Assembly: GCA_029941985.1 (NCBI GenBank)
Contig: JAPYTV010000005.1
Location: 1 to 30,435, forward strand
Direction of reading: 5' to 3'
Origin: Candidatus Pelagibacter sp.
GTDB taxonomy: Bacteria > Pseudomonadota > Alphaproteobacteria > Pelagibacterales > Pelagibacteraceae
DNA length: 30,435 bases
How positions within the stretch are numbered: the stretch's first letter is position 1; every line of letters begins with the position of its first letter. Position numbers and translations under genes: made by a program. The notes below the pieces were generated by a model. The model was not told the DNA's origin. It was given only the letters and a program-made list of their open reading frames with translations, and made no database searches. This document shows positions 23,320 through 30,435 of the stretch, one piece after another.

Positions 23320-23743
23320 TTTGAAATTTTTTTTTAATTTTTTCTTTTATGTCTCCCATTAATTTATTGTCAATATATAATAAACCAGCCAATCGTCGCA
23401 TCAAGTTAGCCTCATACATATCAGCATTGTTATTTGAATAAATAATTTCCCATAGTGCTTTAATAATTTTAATTTTATCAGATTCAGATGTGTTTTTAAC
23501 TTCTCTTGTAAAGTCTAGGATTTGGTTAGAGTTTTCCTCATTAATTGTCGCCTTAGAAATTATTTCGTTTATATTTGAATTTTTAGCCCCCAGTTTAATT
23601 AAAGTTTTTTTTATTATTTCTTTTTCGTCATCAGTATAAACTTCATCTATTTTGGCAGCATGAATTAGTAACGAAGCAACTTTAGATAAAAAATCGCTAT
23701 TATTATTTATGTTTTCTTTTTTTTTTTTTAAGAAATTAATCAT
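23300..23743 (-). CDS. TerB-like helical domain protein
   Basis: A 147-residue, mainly helical soluble protein. LSKVASLLIHAAKIDEVYTDDEKEIIKKTL and ALWEIIYSNNNADMYEANLMRRLAGLL are the two acidic helical hairpins of the TerB superfamily (COG4103-like), with DE/DD pairs suggesting metal binding. The function in housekeeping loci is unknown. The ATG shares one base with the helicase stop (TAATG), and the 3' end overlaps fdxA by 20 bp. In many alphaproteobacteria I recall an S4-domain RNA-binding gene in this position instead. Confidence 0.78.
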   Translation of the reverse strand: MINFLKKKKENINNNSDFLSKVASLLIHAAKIDEVYTDDEKEIIKKTLIKLGAKNSNINEIISKATINEENSNQILDFTREVKNTSESDKIKIIKALWEIIYSNNNADMYEANLMRRLAGLLYIDNKLMGDIKEKIKKKFQNDLPGK

Positions 23744-26226
23744 TAATTAAAATTAATGTTTTTTAAAACTTTAAATGGACTATCTTTTATATATGTCTTT
23801 TTAATGACTTTTTTAATCTTTTTTTTTGTAGGGTTATATTGAAAATAGATTTCGTTATCTTTTTCATAAGATTTATATTTCATTTTTAGAATAAGTTTTT
23901 TAAAATTATCTTTACTACAGCCAAGTAAATTAAGCATTTCAGGAATAAGTTTTATTTCTTTTTTTTTATCTGGGTTTGCATTAATAATCAGTACAAATAA
24001 TCTTTCTAAAATATCTATCCTTACAAAATATTGATCAAAATTTTCAAACCCACAAAGAAGCATAAAACTTTTATTGTTAAAATTTTTATCTTCTAAAAAA
24101 TTTAACCCAAAAGTAGGTGGAGTTAATGTAAAGTATTTTTGATGATAATTTTTCCATAATAAAATTCTTAATGAAACCGCTTCTGGTCTAAACAATCTAA
24201 ATAAGAAAACATGGTACCTTCCAAATTTTACTCCCAAGTCCCTTAAAATTTTTCTTTCATCCTGTCCAAGTTTTTTTAGGTAAGCAGAAACTTGCTCTCT
24301 TTTTATAACGCCGTTACTTTCGTACAATTGGTAGGCCAATGCTTTTATTGATGAATTGCTATCTTTTAAATTTTTTAAATCGATTAAGCTTTTCAATATA
24401 ATATTAATTTTTTCTTTAATCCATTTATCAAGAAATTCAGATAATTTTTGTCTATGATTATTTTCCAAGATATCATCAACTATTAAAATTATATCAGGAT
24501 TTAAGTAATTTTTTCCTGCTGATAAAGTAGCTATAGGAAATTTTTCCCAATAAATTTTAAAATCATCTTTAATTTCTAGTAGTCCAGTTTCAACAATTAT
24601 CTGTATTCTTTTTTTAAGTTCAGGGCCAACAGCTTGTCTTGCTGCTTTTTTTAAAGATTTAATGTCAGTTTCTAATGCTCCAGCTTTTAAATCTAACTCT
24701 AACTTTAACCCTTTTAATTTTCCAATAAATTGGTTGTCAACTATAACTTTATGCTCTTCTATTATCTCAGTTTTAAATGTCATATCCTGTTTTAATCCTC
24801 TTACTAAAACACTTGCTCTTTTGTCAATAAAAGTTTTTGTAAGTTCTTCGTGTAATCTGTCAGATAATTTGTCTTCTAATAGTTTTGTTTTTTCAATCCA
24901 ATAGTTTTGATTTTCAACCCAATTAATTTTATTAGAAATATATGACCAAGTTCTAATATTTGCAATTCTATTTGACAAAGAATCTACATTTCCTTCTAAT
25001 TTATCTAATTTTGTTAGTTGTAATCGCATATAGTCGTTAGTAACTTTACCCTCTGCACCATTCAAGAAGCTAAATATTTTGCTCACAACCTCAATATGAT
25101 TCCCATAAGTTTTTTTTACAAAGTCCGGAATTTGGCAGCAATCCCAAAGCAAAACTAATGTTTCCTTGTTATCTCTTATATTGTGCGCGACCATATCTTT
25201 TAAAAAATATTTTAAAACTTTTTCATCTTCACATTCGTGTATTTTTCTCAACCACTCTTTATTAGGTTTTTCTTCAAGTGATTTGATTAAGTTTGACGCA
25301 TTATTAAAATTTAAATTAGAGTTTCTCCAAAATAAAGTTCTAATTTCTTCAAACTTATGATTTTCTAGTGAATCTACTTCTTCCGCATTAATTTCTTTAC
25401 AATCACCGGTTATTCCAAAACTTCCATCATTTAAATATCTTCCGGCTCTTCCTGCAATTTGACCAATTTCTGATGAATTAAGTCTTCTTAATTTTTTTCC
25501 ATCAAATTTTTTTAAATTCGAAAAATAAACATTTTCTAGATCCATATTAATTCCCATGCCGATTGCATCAGTTGCTACTAAAAAATCAACATCTCCTGAT
25601 TGATATAATTCTACTTGAGCATTTCTAGTTTTGGGACTTAGTGAACCCATAACAATAGCGGCACCTCCCTTTTGTCTTCTAATCAGCTCAGCAATTGCAT
25701 AAACTTCTTCAGTTGAAAAAGCGATTATTGCTGTCTTTCTATCTATTCTTGAAATCTTTTTATGACCAACGTAAGAAAGTTTAGAAAGCCTTTCTCTGTT
25801 TATAAATTCAGTGTCTTCATCTAATTTACTGATAATATTTTTTATAGTATTTGACCCCATAAGCATGGTTAGTTTTTCTCCACGAAGGTTTAACAATCTG
25901 TCAGTAAAAACATGACCTCTTTCATGGTCGGTGCACATTTGAATCTCGTCAATTGCAACAAAATCTAAAAATTTATTTATAGGCATAGATTCAACTGTAC
26001 AAAGAAAATATTTTGCATTTATGGGAATAATTTTTTCTTCTCCAGTAATTAAAGCAACTTTATCAAGGCTTACTTTTTGGATAACTTTGTCATAAACTTC
26101 TCTAGCCAATAGTCTTAAAGGAAAACCCATCATTCCCGAATCAAAAGAAAGCATAGTTTCAATTGCAAGATAGGTTTTTCCAGTATTTGTAGGACCAAGA
26201 ACAGCGTTAATTTTATTTTTTGGCAT
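23743..26226 (-). CDS. Suv3-like DExH-type helicase
   Basis: An 827-residue superfamily 2 helicase related to mitochondrial Suv3 RNA helicase and the alphaproteobacterial MgpS group. Motif I is GPTNTGKT (11-18), motif II DEIQ (93-96), motif III GSNTI, and motif VI QIAGRAGR. The DEIQ form and the NTGKT loop are characteristic. A long C-terminal region of about 500 residues follows, ending in a Lys-rich segment. It probably acts on RNA or structured nucleic acid. It heads the helicase-TerB-fdxA-carD run; the 145 bp spacer upstream (26227-26371) shows no gene I trust. Confidence 0.9.
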   Translation of the reverse strand: MPKNKINAVLGPTNTGKTYLAIETMLSFDSGMMGFPLRLLAREVYDKVIQKVSLDKVALITGEEKIIPINAKYFLCTVESMPINKFLDFVAIDEIQMCTDHERGHVFTDRLLNLRGEKLTMLMGSNTIKNIISKLDEDTEFINRERLSKLSYVGHKKISRIDRKTAIIAFSTEEVYAIAELIRRQKGGAAIVMGSLSPKTRNAQVELYQSGDVDFLVATDAIGMGINMDLENVYFSNLKKFDGKKLRRLNSSEIGQIAGRAGRYLNDGSFGITGDCKEINAEEVDSLENHKFEEIRTLFWRNSNLNFNNASNLIKSLEEKPNKEWLRKIHECEDEKVLKYFLKDMVAHNIRDNKETLVLLWDCCQIPDFVKKTYGNHIEVVSKIFSFLNGAEGKVTNDYMRLQLTKLDKLEGNVDSLSNRIANIRTWSYISNKINWVENQNYWIEKTKLLEDKLSDRLHEELTKTFIDKRASVLVRGLKQDMTFKTEIIEEHKVIVDNQFIGKLKGLKLELDLKAGALETDIKSLKKAARQAVGPELKKRIQIIVETGLLEIKDDFKIYWEKFPIATLSAGKNYLNPDIILIVDDILENNHRQKLSEFLDKWIKEKINIILKSLIDLKNLKDSNSSIKALAYQLYESNGVIKREQVSAYLKKLGQDERKILRDLGVKFGRYHVFLFRLFRPEAVSLRILLWKNYHQKYFTLTPPTFGLNFLEDKNFNNKSFMLLCGFENFDQYFVRIDILERLFVLIINANPDKKKEIKLIPEMLNLLGCSKDNFKKLILKMKYKSYEKDNEIYFQYNPTKKKIKKVIKKTYIKDSPFKVLKNINFN

Positions 26227-26371
26227 TTCTATTTGTGGTATCTTTAATTTTTATTCCACCATATGTAGTAACAGATAAAGAACAAAGATAGACTAAAACA
26301 TGACCGAATCATTAAGAAAAAGTTCTCCTTTAGAGTTTTTTTTAATTTAAACTAGCACATATAAAACTATA

Positions 26372-26797
26372 TCAACCACCAGGTCCTAAGTCTGAAGGTT
26401 TAATTTTTAAAATTTTCCAAATTCCAGATGCAGAGGCAATAATTTTATTTTTATTTTGAAGGTAACAAGTAACAAAAATTAGTGAATTTGTTTTTTTTTG
26501 AATTTTAACAAAACCAATTATTTCATCACCAACTTTGGATGTGCCAATAAACTTTAAATCTAATGAAATTGTTACACAAGGTACATTGCCAGCAGACCTA
26601 TGTGCTGCTGTTCCCGCCCCAGCATCTATTAAAGCTGACAAGTAACCACCATGAGTTATTTCAGCTGTATTTAAATGATTTTCATTAATAGTAGATTTAA
26701 ATTCATATTCTGTGTCAGATATATTTTTAAATAATACTCCTCCGTTATGTTTCATAAAACCAGGTTTTATACTTATTTGCTCAAATTCTTTGGACAT
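26372..26797 (-). CDS. PaaI-type hotdog thioesterase
   Basis: A 141-residue hotdog-fold protein, likely a cytoplasmic acyl-CoA thioesterase. The signature HGGYLSALIDAGAGTAA carries H49-G50-G51, with the central helix next to it; SLDLKFIGTSKVGDEI is the following strand and loop. Substrate is not predictable. It lies 7 bp after the tiny membrane peptide gene and on the same strand as tRNA-Arg, so all three may share a transcript. Confidence 0.88.
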   Translation of the reverse strand: MSKEFEQISIKPGFMKHNGGVLFKNISDTEYEFKSTINENHLNTAEITHGGYLSALIDAGAGTAAHRSAGNVPCVTISLDLKFIGTSKVGDEIIGFVKIQKKTNSLIFVTCYLQNKNKIIASASGIWKILKIKPSDLGPGG

Positions 26798-26804
26798 AAT
26801 TTTT

Positions 26805-26903
26805 TTATAATATAAAAGTTAAAATTAATAAAATTATAAAAACAATTATAAAAAAATATATAACAGATTTTTGTAATGATACTTTAAATAACGAATCTAG
26901 CAT
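26805..26903 (-). CDS. 32-residue single-span membrane peptide
   Basis: A short gene starting MLDSLFKVSLQKSVIYFF and continuing with a run of Ile, Val, Leu and Phe to the stop. It is essentially one hydrophobic segment of about 18-20 residues after a short amphipathic start. A strong Shine-Dalgarno, AAGGAG (26911-26916), lies 7 bases before the ATG and just after the tRNA-Arg CCA. The stop is 7 bp before the thioesterase ATG. No family is recognised. An AT-rich sequence gives hydrophobic codons easily, so the ribosome site and spacing are the main support. Confidence 0.6.
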   Translation of the reverse strand: MLDSLFKVSLQKSVIYFFIIVFIILLILTFIL

Positions 26904-26917
26904 TTTACTTCTCCTTT

Positions 26918-26994
26918 TGGTGGACCGCCCAGAACTCGAATCTGGAGTCTCCCGGTTCGTAGCCGAGCGCCTTATCCAATTTGGCCAGCGGTCC
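26918..26994 (-). tRNA. tRNA-Arg (ACG)
   Basis: A 77-base cloverleaf including encoded CCA. Acceptor GGACCGC/GCGGTCC, D stem GCC/GGC, anticodon stem CTCGG/CCGGG with loop CTACGAA and anticodon ACG (A34 normally becomes inosine), variable AGACT, T stem CCAGA/TCTGG. All stems pair, with one G-U in the anticodon stem. Confidence 0.97.
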
Positions 26995-27068
26995 TAATTA
27001 AATAATTTATTTAATATAACAAATTTTTTGATGTAATTTAACTTATAAAATATTATGTTCTATTAATA

Positions 27069-28256
27069 ATGAGCAATAAATTAAATGATGTAGTTATAAC
27101 TTCTGCATTAAGAACACCAATAGGCACTTATAAAGGATCTTTAAAGAGTTTAACTGCTGATAAATTAGGAGCGATTTCTATTAAAAAGGCTCTTCATAAA
27201 TCAAAGTTAAAAGCAGAAGATATTGATGAAGTGATAATGGGACAAGTTCTCACTTCTGCTTCTGGACAAAACCCAGCTAGACAAGCAGCTATTCATGCTG
27301 GAATTCCAGTTTCAAAACCAGCACATATAGTTAATCAAGTATGTGGATCAGGATTGAGATCAGTAGTGTCAGCTTATCAATCAATTAGACTGGGTGAAAA
27401 TAAAATTATAGTCGCGGGCGGACAAGAAAATATGTCAAGAGCACCACATGCTATATTTTATAGAGAAGATAAAAAGCTATCTGAAGACAAACTAATTGAT
27501 ACAATGATTAATGATGGATTGATAGATTCATTTAATAATTATCATATGGGTGTTACAGCAGAAAATGTTGCTGAAAAATATAAAATTTCTAGAGACGATC
27601 AAGATATGTTTGCTTTAAAATCACAAGAAAAAGCTCAAAAAGCAATAAGTGAAAATAAATTTCAAGATGAAATAATTAAATTACAAATTAAAGAAGGTCA
27701 AAAAAACTTTATTTTTGAAAAAGATGAACACCCAAGAAATAATTTAAGTTTAGAAGACTTAAAAAAATTAAAAACTGTTTTTAAAGATAGTGGAACTGTG
27801 ACCGCAGGAAATTCATCAGGACTTAATGATGGAGCTGCAGCAGTAGTTTTAATGTCTCGTAAAGAAGCAGAATCAAGATCTATTCAATCATTAGTAAAAA
27901 TAGTATCTTGGGCAACATGCGGTGTTGAACCTTCATTAATGGGTCTTGGTCCAATACCTGCAGTGAATATGGCTTTAAAAAAAGCCGATTGGAAAATTAA
28001 TGATGTAGATTTATTTGAAATTAATGAAGCATTTGCAGCACAAAGCATTGCTGTGGTTAAAGATCTTAAAATTCCAAAAGAAATTGTAAATGTGAACGGT
28101 GGTGCAATAGCATTAGGGCACCCAATCGGAGCTTCAGGGACAAGAATTTTAGTAACCTTAATTCACGAGATGATTAGACAAAATAAATCTAAGGGTTGTG
28201 CTACTTTATGTATTGGCGGTGGTATGGGTATAGCAGTATGTGTTGAAAAAAATTAA
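27069..28256 (+). CDS. acetyl-CoA C-acetyltransferase (thiolase)
   Basis: A 395-residue thiolase that condenses two acetyl-CoA or cleaves acetoacetyl-CoA. The nucleophile C92 is in VNQVCGSGLRS, EINEAFAAQ and GGAIALGHPIGASG carry the conserved Asn and His, and CIGGGMGIA gives the second cysteine. The pattern fits the biosynthetic (PhaA/AtoB) type better than FadA, and no fadB or phaB is beside it. It is divergent from tRNA-Arg across 74 bp and stands alone, without obvious operon partners in the window. Confidence 0.92.
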   Translation: MSNKLNDVVITSALRTPIGTYKGSLKSLTADKLGAISIKKALHKSKLKAEDIDEVIMGQVLTSASGQNPARQAAIHAGIPVSKPAHIVNQVCGSGLRSVVSAYQSIRLGENKIIVAGGQENMSRAPHAIFYREDKKLSEDKLIDTMINDGLIDSFNNYHMGVTAENVAEKYKISRDDQDMFALKSQEKAQKAISENKFQDEIIKLQIKEGQKNFIFEKDEHPRNNLSLEDLKKLKTVFKDSGTVTAGNSSGLNDGAAAVVLMSRKEAESRSIQSLVKIVSWATCGVEPSLMGLGPIPAVNMALKKADWKINDVDLFEINEAFAAQSIAVVKDLKIPKEIVNVNGGAIALGHPIGASGTRILVTLIHEMIRQNKSKGCATLCIGGGMGIAVCVEKN

Positions 28257-28369
28257 AAAGAATTATTTTTAAAATTTTTAGCTAGTAAAGCTTTTTGTAT
28301 CCAAAAACTTGCATCTAAATCATTTTTACTTTTAAAATAAATTATTTTTTTAAGTATAATTGTAAACAT
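28253..28369 (-). CDS. possible short gene convergent to the thiolase
   Basis: An ATG at 28369 opens a 38-residue reading frame beginning MFTIILKKIIYFKSKNDLDA and continuing SFWIQKALLAKN; its stop overlaps the thiolase stop by 3 bases. The frame is open further upstream, to a stop at 28442-28444, with TTG codons at 28411 and 28399 as alternative starts giving about 50 residues. No Shine-Dalgarno is visible. The remainder of the 213 bp spacer before the PDH gene must hold its promoter, which I cannot fix. This could be a real small gene or the remnant of one. Confidence 0.35.
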   Translation of the reverse strand: MFTIILKKIIYFKSKNDLDASFWIQKALLAKNFKNNSF

Positions 28370-28469
28370 TCTATAAAAGTGACATATAAGGTTGTCCAAA
28401 AAAAGCTTCAAATGTGTTAAAAATATAGAAGATATAGTTATTTATAAGTGTATAAATTAATTCAAAATA

Positions 28470-30435
28470 ATGAGCGAAAAATTACTTGTTCCAGATATTG
28501 GTGAATTTGAAAAAGTAGAGGTTATTGAGCTTTTGGTAAAAGTCGGAGGGCAAATCAATATAAATGATCCTATTGTTACTATAGAGAGTGATAAGTCTAG
28601 TGTTGAAATTCCCTCTACAATTGCAGGAACAATTGAATCAATAAATATTAAAGTAGGAGATAAAGTTTCAAAGGGGGATTTATTATTAAATATTTCATCT
28701 TCAAAAGAAGCCTCGTCTAAAAAAGTAATTCCAAAAGATACTGAAAACATTATTAAAGAAGCAGAGATTGTCTTACAAACTGAAAAAGAAAAAATTATTG
28801 AGTCAGAACCAAATAAAAAAAAACAATCAACAATTATTCAAGTTGCAAATAATAATGATATTGATCCACTAGAAACCAAAGATTGGCTAGACTCTATCTC
28901 AGCTGTTCTTGAGAAAGATGGAAAGCATAGAGCTCAATTTTTGATAAAAGAGTTGATTGATCATTCATACAAAGAAGGTTCAGATCTAGTGTTATCTAGA
29001 AATACACCTTATATTAACACTATATCTCCAGAGGCAGAAACAAAGTCAAAAGGTGACCAAAATATTGAAAGAAGAATTAGATCTCTAATAAGATGGAATG
29101 CAGCTGCCATGGTAGTTAGAGCTAATAAAAAATTTCCAGAACTAGGTGGACATATAGGAACATTTGCATCTGCAGCAACACTTTATGATGTAGGAATGAA
29201 TCATTTTTGGAGAGCTAAAAATAATAAATTTGGAGGAGACTTAGTTTATTTTCAAGGGCACAGTGCTCCAGGCATGTATGCTAGAGCATTTTTAGAAGGA
29301 AGGTTAAACGAAAAACAATTAGATAGGTTTAGACAGGAAGTAAAACCTGGTGGACTTTCTTCATACCCACATCCTTGGTTGATGCCTAAGTTTTGGCAAT
29401 TTCCAACCGTATCAATGGGTTTAGGACCAATGTTAGCAATTTATCAAGCAAGATATATGAAATATTTAATTAATAGAGGGTTGATTAAAGATGAAGGTAG
29501 AAAAGTTTGGGCATTTCTTGGTGATGGAGAAATGGATGAACCTGAGTCTTTAGGTGCTATTGGATTAGCGGCGAGAGAAAAATTAGATAATTTAATATTT
29601 GTTGTGAATTGTAATCTTCAAAGACTAGATGGTCCTGTAAGGGGCAATGGAAAAATTATTCAAGAACTAGAAGGAATTTTTCGAGGAGCTGGATGGAATG
29701 TAATAAAAGTAATTTGGGGATCATACTGGGATTCTCTGCTTGCAAATGATAAATCAGGATATTTAGTTAAAGTTATGAATGAGACTGTAGATGGTGAGTA
29801 TCAAGCAATGAAGGCTAGAGATGGTTTGTATGTAAGAGAAAAGTTTTTTGGTAAATATCCAGAGACAAAAGAATTAGTTTCAAGTTTATCGGATAAAGAT
29901 ATTTGGAAATTAAATAGAGGCGGACATGACCCGCATAAAGTTTATGCAGCTTATGAGCAAGCAATGAAAAATGAGGGTAGTCCAACGGTTATAATAGCTA
30001 AGACTATTAAGGGTTATGGCATGGGTAAAACAGGCGAAAGTGTTAATACAAGTCACCAAACTAAAAAATTAGATGTGGATGATTTATTGTACTATAGAGA
30101 TCGTTTTGATGTTCCTTTGACAGATGAACAAGTTAAGAATATTGAGTACTTCAAGCCAGATGAAAAATCTCCTGAAATTAAATATATTAAAGAAAGAAGA
30201 ATGAATCTTGGAGGTTTCTTGCCAGAAAGAACGACATATTCAAAACCAATTAAAGCACCAGCAAAAGATATTTTTGATTTTATGAAAGTTTCAACAGGTG
30301 AAAAAGAAATGTCAACAACTATGGCATTGGTTAGAATGTTTACTAATTTATTAAGAGATAAAAATGTTTCACCAAGGTTAGTTCCAATTATTCCAGATGA
30401 AGCAAGAACTTTTGGAATGGAAGGTTTTTTTCAAA
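28470..30435 (+). CDS. aceE: pyruvate dehydrogenase E1 (AceE type) with N-terminal lipoyl domain, 5' part
   Basis: The first 655 residues of a homodimeric-type pyruvate dehydrogenase E1, which decarboxylates pyruvate with thiamine diphosphate. Residues 1-75 are a lipoyl domain: LLVPDIGEFEKVEVIELLVK, the lipoylation site K42 in ESDKSSVEIPS, and GDKVSKGDLLLNI. A Lys/Glu/Ser-rich linker (about 78-128) leads to the E1 core at DIDPLETKDWLDSISAVLEKDGKHRAQFL. The core shows FQGHSAPGMYARAFLEGRL, the ThDP motif GDGEMDEPES at 351-360 with NCNLQRLDGPVRGN, and KGYGMG. E. coli AceE lacks a lipoyl domain. The gene runs off the window; aceF and lpd cannot be seen. Confidence 0.93.
   Translation, partial: MSEKLLVPDIGEFEKVEVIELLVKVGGQININDPIVTIESDKSSVEIPSTIAGTIESINIKVGDKVSKGDLLLNISSSKEASSKKVIPKDTENIIKEAEIVLQTEKEKIIESEPNKKKQSTIIQVANNNDIDPLETKDWLDSISAVLEKDGKHRAQFLIKELIDHSYKEGSDLVLSRNTPYINTISPEAETKSKGDQNIERRIRSLIRWNAAAMVVRANKKFPELGGHIGTFASAATLYDVGMNHFWRAKNNKFGGDLVYFQGHSAPGMYARAFLEGRLNEKQLDRFRQEVKPGGLSSYPHPWLMPKFWQFPTVSMGLGPMLAIYQARYMKYLINRGLIKDEGRKVWAFLGDGEMDEPESLGAIGLAAREKLDNLIFVVNCNLQRLDGPVRGNGKIIQELEGIFRGAGWNVIKVIWGSYWDSLLANDKSGYLVKVMNETVDGEYQAMKARDGLYVREKFFGKYPETKELVSSLSDKDIWKLNRGGHDPHKVYAAYEQAMKNEGSPTVIIAKTIKGYGMGKTGESVNTSHQTKKLDVDDLLYYRDRFDVPLTDEQVKNIEYFKPDEKSPEIKYIKERRMNLGGFLPERTTYSKPIKAPAKDIFDFMKVSTGEKEMSTTMALVRMFTNLLRDKNVSPRLVPIIPDEARTFGMEGFFQ

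Noticed and set aside
26324..26346. Possible terminator hairpin downstream of the thioesterase gene
   Set aside because: On the minus strand the stem has two mismatches; on the plus strand it pairs only with two G-U pairs and there is no gene for it to end.
26300..26350. A 16-codon plus-strand frame starting MTESLRKSSPLEFF, divergent from the helicase
   Set aside because: It is very short, without a clear Shine-Dalgarno, and I recognise no family; it could be a chance frame.
28457..28750. Minus-strand frame of 97 codons opposite the lipoyl domain
   Set aside because: It is the antisense shadow of the E1 lipoyl coding region, which has clear motifs.

Overview
The window looks like a chromosomal segment of a streamlined, very AT-rich marine alphaproteobacterium of the SAR11 (Pelagibacter-like) type. 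This rests on the base composition, lysine/asparagine/isoleucine-rich proteins, intergenic gaps often below 40 bp, many 1-4 bp gene overlaps, and alphaproteobacterial gene neighbourhoods: irr next to fabA-fabB; ubiE-ubiB divergent from mutM-rpsT-dnaA-dnaN; argH-lipoprotein-lysA divergent from a TlpA-like gene; helicase to fdxA to carD. I see no insertion sequence, prophage, CRISPR array or rRNA. The placement is inference from gene content, not a database result.

Layout. 1-1421: fabB (cut by the window edge) and fabA on the minus strand, divergent from an Irr-type Fur-family regulator, with an Irr-like palindrome between them. 1451-3927: a plus-strand unit of rubrerythrin, a CCG-domain iron-sulfur oxidoreductase and a DUF3501 protein; its promoter is wrapped in a second, paired Irr-like operator. 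3920-9048: a minus-strand run ubiE, ubiB, coaBC, dut, a ThiF/MoeB-like protein and an exported SH3 protein. 9084-13062: mutM, rpsT, dnaA, dnaN on the plus strand. 13059-16493: argH, a 38-residue lipoprotein, lysA and plsC on the minus strand. 16518-18352: a TlpA-like thioredoxin, a carboxylesterase and an HNH protein. 18353-19953: yqaA-like, dsbB and coq7 on the minus strand. 20021-22092: tRNA-Leu(CAA), an acyl-CoA synthetase and a 24-residue Lys/Arg-rich peptide gene with its own apparent promoter, leader palindrome and terminator. 22152-26226: a Suv3-like helicase, a TerB-like protein, fdxA and carD on the minus strand. 26372-26994: tRNA-Arg(ACG), a tiny membrane peptide and a hotdog thioesterase on the minus strand. 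27069-30435: a thiolase and the 5' part of a pyruvate dehydrogenase E1 that carries an N-terminal lipoyl domain.

How it fits together. Themes are ubiquinone synthesis (UbiE, UbiB, Coq7), unsaturated fatty acid and phospholipid synthesis (FabA, FabB, PlsC), acyl-CoA handling, replication initiation, and iron or peroxide response (Irr, rubrerythrin and its partners).

The points most worth a second look are the rubrerythrin/CCG/DUF3501 unit with its paired operator, the tiny basic peptide gene beside a carD with a Lys-rich extension, the lipoyl-E1 fusion, and three short genes easily missed by gene callers (14987-15103, 22018-22092, 26805-26903).
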